The position numbers were made by a program, and so were the translations under genes. 64,000 nt of DNA. Source: Leuconostoc litchii (lineage in GTDB: Bacteria > Bacillota > Bacilli > Lactobacillales > Lactobacillaceae). The stretch is taken from NCBI RefSeq assembly GCF_008107645.1, contig NZ_SDGY01000001.1, forward strand, positions 124,540-188,539, given 5' to 3'. Numbering within the stretch: position 1 is the first letter of the stretch; every line of letters starts with the position of its first letter. The notes beneath the pieces were generated by a model. It was not told where the DNA came from. It made no database searches and worked only from the letters and a program-made list of their open reading frames with translations. Positions 53,412-63,173 of the stretch are shown piece after piece.

Positions 53412-54619
53412 TATTTATTTAACATTTTGGTATTAAACATAAATAACATTGCGTTTAATATAATCAGAATAGCACTAAAAATAAAAATACCACGGTAATC
53501 GAACACACTAGCTACCAATGCACCAAACATAGGGCCCATGACACTGCCTATAGATTGAAAACTTTGGTTGTAGCTAAAAATTCTACTAGTCATATTGGCT
53601 GGTGAGTTTTTAGATAATAGCGTTTGTACAGCCGGTAGCATAGTAGCATCACTAATACCAATGATGAATCTGAAAAACATTAACATAAACACACTGGTTA
53701 CAAATGCAGTAGGAATCAAAGCAGCAGTTGCAATAGCAAATCCAATTTTGATCATTCTATGGGTACCAACTCGGTCACCAATTTTACCAAATTGTGGTGC
53801 AGCAATAACAGTAGCAATACCAGGCATTGCTGCAACGATACCTGCAATGAATATCGTATTTGCACTATTATTGGTTAGTTCTCGAACAAACAAACTGATA
53901 ATAGGATTAATTGATGTATTAACAGCTTGTACTAACATTGTCGTAATAAATAAACCAAAAATTAGTTGTTTATTAGGAACAGACTGCCATAATTTACTTG
54001 TCGATACTTCAGTTGAGTGATTAGTAACTGGTCTAGGTTCTTCTTTAACGAAAAATAACGTTAATAAAAATACCAAGAATAAAATAACACCCGTAATATG
54101 AAAAGACATACGATATGAAACTATTGAAGCTAAAGTACCACCAAACAGTGGTCCGAGAAGGTTACCGGCGGTCATGCCGGTAACTAATATTCCCAAGGCA
54201 TGGCCTGCATGTTCTTTAGGTGTTTGTGTGGCTACTAAGGCATTGGAATTAGAAATGTATCCACCCATAGCACCTTGCAATGCTCGTAGTACAAATAGTT
54301 GCCAAACATTTGTGACAAAACCCATCAAAAATAGGATAATGGACATACCTAATGCAGCTCGTAGCATCATTAGTTTACGGCCTTTTTTATCAGCTAATTT
54401 CCCCCAAAGTGGGGAAACAATGGCCATTACTAAAAATGAAGCAGCAAAAACAATGCCGGAGTAAAATGTCAGCTGCTGTTTACTGAAATTGCCCAAAGTA
54501 TCGATGTATAAAGAAAGGAAAGGCATGACCTCGCTTAAGGCTATGCCAGTCATAAAAACACCGAACCAAAGGACTGTTACGTTACGTTTCCAAAGTGCTT
54601 TTTCTGAACTGTTTGACAT
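53411..54619 (-). CDS. MFS multidrug-type exporter
   Basis: 402 residues, 12 membrane helices. The motif A loop between helices 2 and 3 reads GKLADKKGRKLMM, LRALQGAMGGYISNS is in helix 4, and ILVTGMTAGNLLGPLFGG is motif C, the antiporter/exporter signature. Closest in pattern to PmrA/NorA-type drug exporters of lactic acid bacteria. Substrate unknown. The ATG has no ribosome site of its own, but a 13-codon ORF with AAGGAG ends six bases before it in the same frame, so translation may depend on that leader. Confidence 0.88.
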   Translation of the reverse strand: MSNSSEKALWKRNVTVLWFGVFMTGIALSEVMPFLSLYIDTLGNFSKQQLTFYSGIVFAASFLVMAIVSPLWGKLADKKGRKLMMLRAALGMSIILFLMGFVTNVWQLFVLRALQGAMGGYISNSNALVATQTPKEHAGHALGILVTGMTAGNLLGPLFGGTLASIVSYRMSFHITGVILFLVFLLTLFFVKEEPRPVTNHSTEVSTSKLWQSVPNKQLIFGLFITTMLVQAVNTSINPIISLFVRELTNNSANTIFIAGIVAAMPGIATVIAAPQFGKIGDRVGTHRMIKIGFAIATAALIPTAFVTSVFMLMFFRFIIGISDATMLPAVQTLLSKNSPANMTSRIFSYNQSFQSIGSVMGPMFGALVASVFDYRGIFIFSAILIILNAMLFMFNTKMLNK

Positions 54620-54625
54620 AAAATT

Positions 54626-54667
54626 TTAAATGTGTCTGAAATTTCTTACTCGATGACATCGACACAT
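54626..54667 (-). CDS. Short leader ORF upstream of the MFS exporter
   Basis: ATG at 54667 preceded by AAGGAG (54671-54676, spacer three bases), encoding MCRCHRVRNFRHI, then TAA. It is in frame with the exporter, whose ATG follows two codons after this stop. Arg/His/Cys-rich leader peptides before efflux or resistance genes can sense translation inhibitors; that role is inferred. Confidence 0.4.
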   Translation of the reverse strand: MCRCHRVRNFRHI

Positions 54668-54754
54668 TATCTCCTTAATTTTAAAAATAATTGGGTTAAG
54701 TTTATTATTATATTTTAGCGCTTATTTTTTTAGATGTACAAATTTAAACGTGCC

Positions 54755-54783
54755 TTGTGAAAAAATTAAATTTTGCTTATAAT
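54755..54783 (+). promoter_or_regulatory. Promoter P1 upstream of rel
   Basis: TTGTGA (54755-54760), 17-base spacer, TATAAT (54778-54783). Transcription would begin near 54790 and run into the hairpin at 54814. Confidence 0.7.
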
Positions 54784-54813
54784 AAAAGTACGCACCTTAG
54801 AGCGTTAAAAAAG

Positions 54814-54848
54814 TACAGAAACCGATTTTTAATTGTTCTGTATTTTTT
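54814..54848 (+). terminator. Leader terminator/attenuator upstream of rel
   Basis: TACAGAA (54814-54820) with TTCTGTA (54836-54842), extended inside by CGATT/AATTG pairs, followed by six T. It would end P1 transcripts after about 60 bases, giving either attenuation of rel or a short RNA. Confidence 0.6.
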
Positions 54849-54927
54849 GGAATCCACGAAGGGAATTGTGTGAAGAACTTTAAAGTTCAGTGAATATAAT
54901 GAATTTAGGTCAATATCGCTCAGTTCA

Positions 54928-54956
54928 TTGAAAGCATAAAGCAGTTCACATATTAT
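54928..54956 (+). promoter_or_regulatory. Promoter P2 immediately before rel
   Basis: TTGAAA (54928-54933), 17-base spacer, TATTAT (54951-54956). The expected transcription start falls about three or four bases before the rel ATG at 54966, which has no ribosome site. Confidence 0.6.
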
Positions 54957-54965
54957 ACGCTAAAC

Positions 54966-57203
54966 ATGGCAAAAACAAAGCATTATACAGGACCCGAAGT
55001 TCTAGAAATGGTTGGACAATATATGTCCGATTCTGACGCAGAGAATGTAAAAAAAGCCTATGAGTGGGCGTCAGAATTACACAAAGAGCAGAAACGTAAA
55101 TCAGGGGAACCATATATTATTCACCCCATTCAAGTTGCCGGTATTTTAGCAGAATTAAAGATGGATACAGCGACTGTTATTTCTGGATACCTTCATGATG
55201 TCGTGGAAGACACAATTGCTACATTACAAGACGTACAAGATCGATTTGGAGAAACAATTGCCCAAATCATTGATGGCGTCACAAAAATTAGTAAAATACA
55301 GTATCAAAGTTCACAAGAACAACTTGCGGAAAATCATCGTAAGTTGCTTTTAGCGATGTCAAAAGATATTCGCGTAATCATTGTAAAATTAGCCGATCGA
55401 TTACATAATATGCGTACGCTCGGCGCATTACGCGAGGACAAACAAAAACGTATTGCTAAAGAAACATTAGAAATTTATGCACCTTTAGCTGATCGTCTAG
55501 GTATCAGTACAATTAAGTGGGAACTCGAAGATTTATCATTAAGTTATATTGATCCAGAACAATACTATCATATTGCTTCGTTAATGAATATGAAACGAGA
55601 AGAAAGAATTAGTTACGTTCAGGAAGCTGTTGATCAAATTGAAGGTGCGATAAAAGATTTACAGCTAAACAATGTTGACGTGTACGGTCGTCCTAAGCAT
55701 ATTTACTCTATTTATCGTAAAATGGTGGATAAACACAAAGCTTTTGAAGAGATTTATGACTTATTAGCTGTACGTGTTTTAACTGCCTCAATTCCAGATA
55801 CGTATGCTGTTTTAGGCGCTATTCATTCGAAATGGACACCAATTCCAGGCCGGTTTAAAGACTATATTGCTTTACCAAAAGCAAATGGCTATCAGAGTTT
55901 ACATACAACTGTTATGGGACCAGATGGTCGACCATTGGAAGTACAAATTCGTACACATCACATGCACGAAGTAGCAGAGTTTGGTGTGGCTGCCCATTGG
56001 GCCTATAAAAAAAATAAGGGTTCTAATAAAGAAGCCAGTGTTGCGGACAATAATCAACAAGCGTTGAATGTAATTCAGGGGATATTGGAATTACAAGAAA
56101 ATGCTAAAAGCGCTGAAGATTTTATGGATGGTGTCACTGGTGAGTTGTTTTCAGATCGTGTTTATGCCTTTACGCCACGTGGGGATGTATTTGAACTCGC
56201 TAAAGGTGCTGGTCCGTTAGATATGGCTTTTTCAATTCATACCAAAATTGGTATAAAAACTACTGGAGCCAAGGTAAATGGTAGAATTGTACCGTTAGAT
56301 TATAAAATCAAAACGGGGGACATTATTGAAATCATTACCTCAACTAATGCTAAGCCTAGTCGTGACTGGTTAGAAATTGTTTCAACGCGTCGTGCACGCA
56401 ATAAAATTAAACAATATTTCAAACAATTAGATAGAGAAGATAACATTACAGCTGCACGAGAGTTGTTATCTCAAAATTTGAAAGAGAATAATTTCAATCC
56501 TGCTGATATTTTGACACCCGAAAATATTCAAGAAACAGCTGATAAAATGCATTATCATACACCGGATGACATGTTAGCGGCAATTGGTTTTGGCGATATT
56601 GCAGTACCCGGTGTTGCTAATAAATTGACTGAAAAAATACGTGAGGCAAAACAAGAAGCTGCCACAGCAGAATTACAGCGAGAAATGTTAGAAGAAGGTC
56701 ATGAGATTACTCGTGATGAAACGGCCTTCACAAAACGTCAAAAATCTACGGCAGATGATATTGTTATTGCTGGTGTTGATAATTTACTTGTACGACTTGG
56801 TCGTTGTTGCACACCGGTTCCAGGTGATGAGGTTAAGGGTTACATTACTAAAGGTCGTGGTATTTCTGTTCATCGACTAGGATGTCCTAATATTCGGGCT
56901 GCTCAGGTACAAGGACAACGTCTCGTTGATGTGCAATGGGAAGATGAAGCTGGCCTAAAGCCTAATTATGATGCCGATTTAACGGTTCATGGTGAAAATC
57001 GTGGTGGATTGTTAAACGATGTATTGCGAAGCGTAAATGGTCGCACACGCTATGTTAATTCGGTGAACGGTCATGTTACTAAAAATGGTATGGCGCAAGT
57101 TTCTTTGTCAATTGGTGTGAAAAATACAGAACAATTATCAGCTATTATGGATTCTCTAAATAATTTGCCTGCGGTATATGACGTTGAACGAGCTTTTCAT
57201 TAA
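54966..57203 (+). CDS. rel: Bifunctional (p)ppGpp synthetase/hydrolase Rel
   Basis: 745 residues, full-length long RSH protein. HD hydrolase domain (SGEPYIIHPIQVAGIL, YLHDVVEDT, KLADRLHNMRTL) intact, so hydrolysis is expected; synthetase domain (GRPKHIYSIYRKM, FKDYIALPKANGYQSLHTTV); TGS domain (RVYAFTPRGDVFELAKGA, about residue 397 on); helical and zinc-finger parts (GRCCTPVPGDEVKGYIT), and a C-terminal ACT domain. It controls the stringent response. The ATG at 54966 gives the normal N-terminus, but there is no Shine-Dalgarno and a promoter ends ten bases before it, pointing to a nearly leaderless mRNA. Followed by dtd, the usual partner. Confidence 0.96.
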   Translation: MAKTKHYTGPEVLEMVGQYMSDSDAENVKKAYEWASELHKEQKRKSGEPYIIHPIQVAGILAELKMDTATVISGYLHDVVEDTIATLQDVQDRFGETIAQIIDGVTKISKIQYQSSQEQLAENHRKLLLAMSKDIRVIIVKLADRLHNMRTLGALREDKQKRIAKETLEIYAPLADRLGISTIKWELEDLSLSYIDPEQYYHIASLMNMKREERISYVQEAVDQIEGAIKDLQLNNVDVYGRPKHIYSIYRKMVDKHKAFEEIYDLLAVRVLTASIPDTYAVLGAIHSKWTPIPGRFKDYIALPKANGYQSLHTTVMGPDGRPLEVQIRTHHMHEVAEFGVAAHWAYKKNKGSNKEASVADNNQQALNVIQGILELQENAKSAEDFMDGVTGELFSDRVYAFTPRGDVFELAKGAGPLDMAFSIHTKIGIKTTGAKVNGRIVPLDYKIKTGDIIEIITSTNAKPSRDWLEIVSTRRARNKIKQYFKQLDREDNITAARELLSQNLKENNFNPADILTPENIQETADKMHYHTPDDMLAAIGFGDIAVPGVANKLTEKIREAKQEAATAELQREMLEEGHEITRDETAFTKRQKSTADDIVIAGVDNLLVRLGRCCTPVPGDEVKGYITKGRGISVHRLGCPNIRAAQVQGQRLVDVQWEDEAGLKPNYDADLTVHGENRGGLLNDVLRSVNGRTRYVNSVNGHVTKNGMAQVSLSIGVKNTEQLSAIMDSLNNLPAVYDVERAFH

Positions 57204-57312
57204 GAAACCGTCAAATCATGTACTAATATAGTTTAAATCATAGATATTTTTTACGAAAAATGTAGAGTTTTTGATATAAAATGCTAATAATAACTTAAAA
57301 GCAGGAGAATTT

Positions 57313-57762
57313 ATGAAGGTTGTACTACAACGAGTAAGTGAAGCTAGTGTTGCTATTGAAAATCATGTGAGTGGTGTAATTAAAAAAGGATTTCTACTGT
57401 TCGTCGGTATTTCTGATGACGATGATCAATCAGATATAGATTATTTAGTTAAAAAAATTAGTCACTTACGAATATTTGAAGATGAAACCGGACGCATGAA
57501 TCGTAGCATTCAAGATGTTAAGGGCTCAATTTTATCTATTTCGCAGTTTACATTATTTGCTAATACTAAAAAAGGAAATCGACCAAGTTTCACAAGTGCT
57601 GGAGCACCCGGTTATGCAAGTCAAATGTATGATTGTTTCAATGAATCATTACGGCAAAGTGATTTGATAGTTGAGACAGGTGAATTTGGTGCTGATATGC
57701 AAGTTAGTTTGGTTAATGATGGTCCCGTAACGATTTTATTTGACACAAAAAGCGCTCAGTGA
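57313..57762 (+). CDS. dtd: D-aminoacyl-tRNA deacylase
   Basis: 149 residues, typical size. It removes D-amino acids wrongly loaded on tRNA (D-Tyr and others). [11 protein letters not shown] at the N-terminus, [19 protein letters not shown] (the SQFTL motif) and the cross-subunit NDGPVTILF Gly-Pro motif in the NxGPxT form are present. AGGAGAA precedes the ATG. The end runs into a bidirectional terminator shared with plsY. Confidence 0.95.
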   Translation: MKVVLQRVSEASVAIENHVSGVIKKGFLLFVGISDDDDQSDIDYLVKKISHLRIFEDETGRMNRSIQDVKGSILSISQFTLFANTKKGNRPSFTSAGAPGYASQMYDCFNESLRQSDLIVETGEFGADMQVSLVNDGPVTILFDTKSAQ

Positions 57763-57772
57763 GCGCTTTTCT
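57747..57772. terminator. Bidirectional terminator between dtd and plsY
   Basis: AAAAGCGCTC-AGT-GAGCGCTTTT hairpin (57748-57770), T-rich on both strands, overlapping the ends of both genes. Confidence 0.87.
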
Positions 57773-58370
57773 TGTGGTTGTAATACCAACCAAATGGAAT
57801 AGTACTTTCGGTACCATTTTTAATTCGAGAAATATTTGATCGATGTCGATAAAAGACGAAAATGGTTAAACTAATAGCTACTATTGTCAAAATTAAGTCG
57901 TGATAATATAGTGAAATGATGATTGCGCATGAGAATGAAACCATTGAACTTAATGAAACCATTGAACTAATTGCAAGCATAGCGATGAAAATCATAACAA
58001 TAATTAAGAAAAATACAGGGTTGTAGGCTAGTAAAACACCAGCTGATGTTGCCACGGCTTTGCCACCTTTAAAACCAATCCAAACAGAGAAAGTATGTCC
58101 AAAAATGGCACCAATACCAACTAACATTGGATTAATGTTACTATGAAATAATAGTGGTAATAACCCAGCGGCAGTCCCTTTAAGCAAATCAAGCACTAAT
58201 ACGGTGACACCGGCCTTTACGCCCAATACACGGAATGAATTAGTTGTGCCAATATTACCAGATCCTTCATCACGAATATCCTTGTTGTAAAAAATTTTTC
58301 CTACCCAAAATCCAGGTACTAGTGATCCAATCAGGTAAGAAAGCATAAACATCAGTATAGTAGTAAACAT
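57756..58370 (-). CDS. plsY: Acyl-phosphate:glycerol-3-phosphate acyltransferase
   Basis: 204 residues, five or so membrane helices. Makes lysophosphatidic acid from acyl phosphate. [15 protein letters not shown] (motif 1), [19 protein letters not shown] (motifs 2 and 3, with the catalytic His) and the loop [17 protein letters not shown] near the N-terminus are diagnostic. It is divergent from parE, the common arrangement in Lactobacillales. Confidence 0.95.
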   Translation of the reverse strand: MFTTILMFMLSYLIGSLVPGFWVGKIFYNKDIRDEGSGNIGTTNSFRVLGVKAGVTVLVLDLLKGTAAGLLPLLFHSNINPMLVGIGAIFGHTFSVWIGFKGGKAVATSAGVLLAYNPVFFLIIVMIFIAMLAISSMVSLSSMVSFSCAIIISLYYHDLILTIVAISLTIFVFYRHRSNISRIKNGTESTIPFGWYYNHKKSAH

Positions 58371-58454
58371 AAAATGTCCCCTTTAATATAAAAGCAAGTA
58401 CCAGTTTAACATATATTTAAGTAGTATAGGCCATAACTTATCAAAAATAAAATA

Positions 58455-58483
58455 TTGACACTTGTCAGAAACGATATTTTAAT
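58455..58483 (+). promoter_or_regulatory. Promoter upstream of parE
   Basis: TTGACA (58455-58460), 17 bases, TTTAAT (58478-58483). A TGACA-CT-TGTCA palindrome overlaps the -35, and the leader contains a CACGAAC/GTTCGTG hairpin (58512-58529 region). Confidence 0.55.
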
Positions 58484-58547
58484 CTATGATAAAATAGATT
58501 GACATTAGCGCACGAACACTGGTTCGTGTATCGAAGGATAGATTAGT

Positions 58548-60611
58548 ATGCCAGAAAAAAATCATTATGATTCAGATTCAATAAAAATTTTAGAAGGACT
58601 TGAGGCTGTTCGGAAACGACCAGGAATGTATATTGGTTCCACTGATGGCCGCGGATTGCATCATTTAGTTTACGAAATTGTCGACAATGCTGTTGACGAA
58701 GCACTTGGTGGTTATGGCGATGAAATTCGCGTAACAATACACGATAATAATGCTATTACAGTACAGGATTTTGGACGAGGTATGCCAATTGGCATGCATG
58801 AGTCTGGTAAACCTACACCAGAAGTTATCTTAACCGTTTTGCATGCCGGTGGTAAGTTTGGTCAAGGTGGATATGCTACTTCTGGTGGGCTACACGGTGT
58901 GGGATCTTCGGTCGTTAACGCCTTGTCTGAGAGTTTAACGGTCACCATTGTGCGTGATGGGCACAAATGGCAAGAAGACTTTACAAATGGTGGTCATCCA
59001 GTTGGCACTTTACGTGATTTAGGTAAAACTAAGGAGCCAACAGGAACGACTGTTACTTTCAAACCTGATGCCACAATTTTTAGTGCCACAGTTTATAAGT
59101 TTGATATTCTAGCTGAACGTCTACGTGAATCGTCATTTTTGATGAGCGGTGTTAAGTTTACATTGACGGATGAGCGCGTTGATCCAATTCGTGTTGAAGA
59201 ATATCATTATGAAAAAGGCCTTGAAGCTTTTGTGGGCTTTTTGAATGAAGATAAAGAGACTATAGGACCCGTTATGACTTTTGAAGGTCAGCAGGAAGGG
59301 ATTGTTGTTGATGTAGCTGCGCAATATAATGATGGCTACTCAGAAACACTCTTATCATTTGTTAACAATGTTCGAACACAGGATGGTGGTACCCATGAAG
59401 TAGGTTTCAGAACGGCATGGACAAAAGCATTTAACGAGTATGCACGTAAAGTCAACTTACTGAAAGATAAAGATAAAAACTTAGAAGGTACTGATGTCCG
59501 TGAAGGATTATCAGCTGTTATTTCTTTGCGTGTTCCAGAACAATTCCTACAGTTTGAAGGACAAACAAAAGATAAATTAGGTACCCCAGAAGCACGCGGC
59601 ATAGTTGATTCAGTAGTTAATGAAACGCTTGGACGTTTTCTAATGGAAAACGGAGACTTTGGGCAGAATCTGATTCGAAAAGCATTACGAGCGCGTGAAG
59701 CGCGTGAAGCAGCCCGGCGTGCAAGAGATGAAAGTCGCACAGGAAAAGCTAAGGGTGCTAAAGATCGATTGTTATCAGGGAAATTAGCACCAGCACAATC
59801 TAAAAATGCCGAGAAAAACGAATTATTTCTTGTCGAGGGTGATTCAGCTGGTGGATCTGCCAAACAAGGCCGTGATCGTAAATTTCAGGCTATTTTACCA
59901 TTACGTGGAAAAGTATTAAACACTGAAAAAGCTAAACTTGTTGACATTTTAAAAAATGAAGAAATATCAACGCTGATTTATGCTATTGGCGGTGGTGTTG
60001 GTAGTGATTTTAAAGTAGAAGATGCTGCATTTAATAAAGTCATTATTATGACTGATGCCGATGATGACGGTGCACATATTCAAACACTGCTATTGACATT
60101 TTTCTATAAGTACATGCGTCCACTTATTGAAGCAGGTCGTGTGTACATTGCTTTGCCACCTTTGTACAGAGTAAAGTATACTTCCAAAAAAATTAATGAT
60201 CGATTTGCTTGGACAAATGATGAATTGGAAACAATCACTAGTCAAAACGATGCTAGGTATGAACTAACACGTTTCAAAGGATTAGGTGAAATGAATGCAC
60301 CACTACTATGGGAGACAACCATGGATCCTGAATCAAGAACATTAATTCGTGTGAAAATTGATGATGCGATTTTGGCTGAAAAACGTGTAACGACATTAAT
60401 GGGGGACAAAGTTGATCCACGTCGCGAATGGATTGAAGCTAATGTGCACTTTACATTGGATGAAGCGGGATCTATTTTAGATACAGTTGATGGCGATGAT
60501 ACTAAAGCTAGTGATGTGTTTGAAAAAGTTCGTAATCACGAAACTAATAATCGAAGTACTGTGCAGACAAATAAACCACTCATTAAAACATGGCAAAATG
60601 GTGATAATTAA
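58548..60611 (+). CDS. parE: DNA topoisomerase IV subunit B
   Basis: 687 residues. Type IIA ATPase subunit: KRPGMYIGSTDGRGLHHLV and VDNAVDEALGG (ATP site), GGLHGVGSSVVNALS, the TOPRIM motif EGDSAGGSAKQGRDRKFQA and DADDDGAHI. Decatenates daughter chromosomes with ParC. Distinguished from GyrB by length, by the RDRKFQAILPLRGKVLN form and by direct pairing with parC. GAAGGAT precedes the ATG. Confidence 0.95.
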   Translation: MPEKNHYDSDSIKILEGLEAVRKRPGMYIGSTDGRGLHHLVYEIVDNAVDEALGGYGDEIRVTIHDNNAITVQDFGRGMPIGMHESGKPTPEVILTVLHAGGKFGQGGYATSGGLHGVGSSVVNALSESLTVTIVRDGHKWQEDFTNGGHPVGTLRDLGKTKEPTGTTVTFKPDATIFSATVYKFDILAERLRESSFLMSGVKFTLTDERVDPIRVEEYHYEKGLEAFVGFLNEDKETIGPVMTFEGQQEGIVVDVAAQYNDGYSETLLSFVNNVRTQDGGTHEVGFRTAWTKAFNEYARKVNLLKDKDKNLEGTDVREGLSAVISLRVPEQFLQFEGQTKDKLGTPEARGIVDSVVNETLGRFLMENGDFGQNLIRKALRAREAREAARRARDESRTGKAKGAKDRLLSGKLAPAQSKNAEKNELFLVEGDSAGGSAKQGRDRKFQAILPLRGKVLNTEKAKLVDILKNEEISTLIYAIGGGVGSDFKVEDAAFNKVIIMTDADDDGAHIQTLLLTFFYKYMRPLIEAGRVYIALPPLYRVKYTSKKINDRFAWTNDELETITSQNDARYELTRFKGLGEMNAPLLWETTMDPESRTLIRVKIDDAILAEKRVTTLMGDKVDPRREWIEANVHFTLDEAGSILDTVDGDDTKASDVFEKVRNHETNNRSTVQTNKPLIKTWQNGDN

Positions 60612-60687
60612 TTTTTAATGCAAGCCTGTTTTAATATTTCAGATATATAATTAATAGATGTTTTTAACCAAGGAGAACCGCAACTAG

Positions 60688-63126
60688 ATGGCAGATCGTA
60701 TAACCGAACTCTCACTTGAAGCAGTGATGGGGGAGCGCTTTGGGCGCTATTCAAAATATATAATTCAAGAGCGTGCTTTGCCGGATATTCGTGATGGATT
60801 GAAACCGGTGCAACGACGTATTTTGTTTGCGATGGACCAAGATGGCAATACTTATGATCATCCATATCGTAAATCAGCCAAGTCTGTTGGTAACGTGATG
60901 GGTAATTTTCATCCGCACGGAGATTCATCAATTTATGAAGCTATGGTGCGTTTGTCGCAAGATTGGAAAGTTCGCGAACCATTGATTGACATGAATGGAA
61001 ATAATGGCTCAATAGATAATGATCCAGCTGCAGCAATGCGTTATACAGAAGCTAGACTATCTAGAATTGCTAGCGAAATGATGGCAGATTTGGGTCAAGA
61101 AACTGTCGATATGGTTTTAAATTTCGATGATACAACGTATGAACCAACTGTTTTACCTTCTCGTATTCCCAGTTTATTTATTAACGGTGCAACTGGTATA
61201 TCAGCTGGTTACGCAACCGAAATTCCTCCTCATAATTTGAAAGAAATTAATTCAGCTCTAATTTATTTGCTAGATCATCCGACGGCTACATTATCTCAAT
61301 TGATGCGCTATGTTAAAGGCCCTGATTTTCCTACAGGAGGTATTATTCAAGGGTTAGATGGTATTAAAAAAGCTTATAAAACAGGACGAGGTAAGATAGC
61401 TGTTCGTGCTAAAACAACTATTTCTGATCTTCGTGCTGGCAAGAAAAAAATTGAAATTACTGAGTTGCCTTACGAAGTTGTCAAGTCAAATCTGGTATCA
61501 AAGATTGATGGTATTAGGCTAAACAAAGAAGTTCCAGGTATTTCAGAAGTTAGAGATGAATCTGATCGTGAAGGTATGTCAATTGTCATTGAACTAGCAA
61601 AAGAGGCTAATGCTGACGGCATTTTAACATACTTATTCAAGAAAACTGATTTGCAAATATCATATAACTTCAATATGGTTGCCATTCATGACCAACGTCC
61701 AGTTCATGTTGGACTAAAAGCTGGACTAGAAGCCTTTCTTTCATTTAGAAAAGAAGTCGTGCTAAAACGCTCAGCGTATGAACTGTCTAAAGCACAAGCG
61801 CGACAACATATTGTTGAAGGTTTAATTCGAATGCTTTCAATATTGGATGAAGTAGTTGCTACAATTCGGGCATCTAAGAATCGTAAAGATGCCACACAAA
61901 ATCTGATTGATCGTTTCGAATTCACACAAGCACAAGCTGAAGCAATTGTCACTTTGCAATTGTATCGTTTAACTAATACAGATGTAACACAGTTAGAAGA
62001 AGAATTTGCCCAATTGAATAATAAAATTAATCGATTAAACTTGATTATCAATGAAGAATCAGCATTAAAAGACGTTATTCGTGAAGAAATTACAGCAATT
62101 ACTAAAACTTATGTATCACCACGTCGAAGTGTGATTGAATCTGAAGTTGAAAACCTAGTGATTGATACAGCGGTAATGATTGCTGAAGAAGACGTCCAAG
62201 TCTTGGTTTCACGGAATGGTTATTATAAGCGTTCCTCCTTGCGTTCATTCAAAGCATCTGACAAGGAAAATGGTTTGGCAGAAGATGACTTGGTTATTTT
62301 TCAAGGAACATTAAATACAACGAATCATCTATTTATGTTTACTAACAAGGGAAACGTAATTTATCGACCAGTTCATGAATTGCCAGATACAAAATGGAAA
62401 GATACTGGCGAACATTTTTCACAGCAACTTTCAAATTGGGACAAGGATGAGGTTGTTATTAAGGCTATTGCAATTGAAAATTTGGAACAAGGCGGAGCCT
62501 TTACCATTGTTACTAATGATGGCTTTATTAAACAAACCACGTTATCTGATATTGTTCCTAAAGCCTATAAGAAAAAATCGTCAATAGCAATTAAGCTTAA
62601 GAAAGAAATGAGCTATGTAGTTAACGTCGCTTACTTCCAAAAAGTCGTCAAACAAGATGTTCTACTATTATCGCATAATGGTATTGGACTACGTTATGCT
62701 GTGACAGAAATACCAGAGATCGGTGCTCGTACTTCCGGCGTAAAAGCGATGGATCTTCGTGATAATGATACAATTAAAGCCGCTTTGTTTATTACGGATA
62801 ACAACCAAAATGTAGCGATTGCTGCTGAAAACGGGGCCTTTAAGCATATGCCAGTGTCGTTGGTTACTCGCTCAAAACGTGGCAATAAGGGTGTTTTGAT
62901 TTTTACTCAGAAAAAAACAGTAGCTTATAAAGTTGCCACAGCAACAATATTTGGTGATGATGTGAAAGCGTTGTCAATTTTGACAACAAGATATCAGATA
63001 CAAGAACTGCAAGTGAGCGATTATCACGGCTCACAGCGCGTAGGCAATGGTCAATATGTTGTTGATATTGAAAAGAATGGATCCCCTTGGATTATCGAAC
63101 CATTAACTTTTTCTGCCACAAAGTGA
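60688..63126 (+). CDS. parC: DNA topoisomerase IV subunit A
   Basis: 812 residues. N-terminal breakage-reunion domain with FHPHGDSSIYEAM (quinolone region, S80 and E84, the usual susceptible residues) and catalytic Y119 in AAMRYTEARL; coiled-coil arm about 340-470; C-terminal beta-propeller with GyrA-box-like repeats weakened as in ParC. It follows parE by 76 bases with AAGGAG upstream and probably shares its promoter. Confidence 0.95.
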   Translation: MADRITELSLEAVMGERFGRYSKYIIQERALPDIRDGLKPVQRRILFAMDQDGNTYDHPYRKSAKSVGNVMGNFHPHGDSSIYEAMVRLSQDWKVREPLIDMNGNNGSIDNDPAAAMRYTEARLSRIASEMMADLGQETVDMVLNFDDTTYEPTVLPSRIPSLFINGATGISAGYATEIPPHNLKEINSALIYLLDHPTATLSQLMRYVKGPDFPTGGIIQGLDGIKKAYKTGRGKIAVRAKTTISDLRAGKKKIEITELPYEVVKSNLVSKIDGIRLNKEVPGISEVRDESDREGMSIVIELAKEANADGILTYLFKKTDLQISYNFNMVAIHDQRPVHVGLKAGLEAFLSFRKEVVLKRSAYELSKAQARQHIVEGLIRMLSILDEVVATIRASKNRKDATQNLIDRFEFTQAQAEAIVTLQLYRLTNTDVTQLEEEFAQLNNKINRLNLIINEESALKDVIREEITAITKTYVSPRRSVIESEVENLVIDTAVMIAEEDVQVLVSRNGYYKRSSLRSFKASDKENGLAEDDLVIFQGTLNTTNHLFMFTNKGNVIYRPVHELPDTKWKDTGEHFSQQLSNWDKDEVVIKAIAIENLEQGGAFTIVTNDGFIKQTTLSDIVPKAYKKKSSIAIKLKKEMSYVVNVAYFQKVVKQDVLLLSHNGIGLRYAVTEIPEIGARTSGVKAMDLRDNDTIKAALFITDNNQNVAIAAENGAFKHMPVSLVTRSKRGNKGVLIFTQKKTVAYKVATATIFGDDVKALSILTTRYQIQELQVSDYHGSQRVGNGQYVVDIEKNGSPWIIEPLTFSATK

Positions 63127-63173
63127 TTAATTTTTGCTAAAATAAGAATATAAAATGCTAGGAGATAAAACTA

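Larger units (their letters stand above)
54620..54965. other. Divergent regulatory region between the MFS exporter and rel
   Basis: 346 bases. On the minus strand: a 13-codon leader ORF and a TATAAT near 54709. On the plus strand: a near-consensus promoter (54755-54783), a terminator-like hairpin (54814-54848), a GAACTTT/AAAGTTC palindrome (54877-54890 region) and a second promoter (54928-54956) just before rel. No T-box, RNA gene or riboswitch class was recognised. Confidence 0.6.

Noticed and set aside
54780-54965. T-box or riboswitch in the rel leader
   Set aside because: No T-box consensus or known riboswitch core was seen; only a simple hairpin and palindrome.
60608-60931. 107-residue minus-strand ORF opposite the start of parC
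   Set aside because: Antisense to the highly conserved ParC N-terminus; no family pattern.
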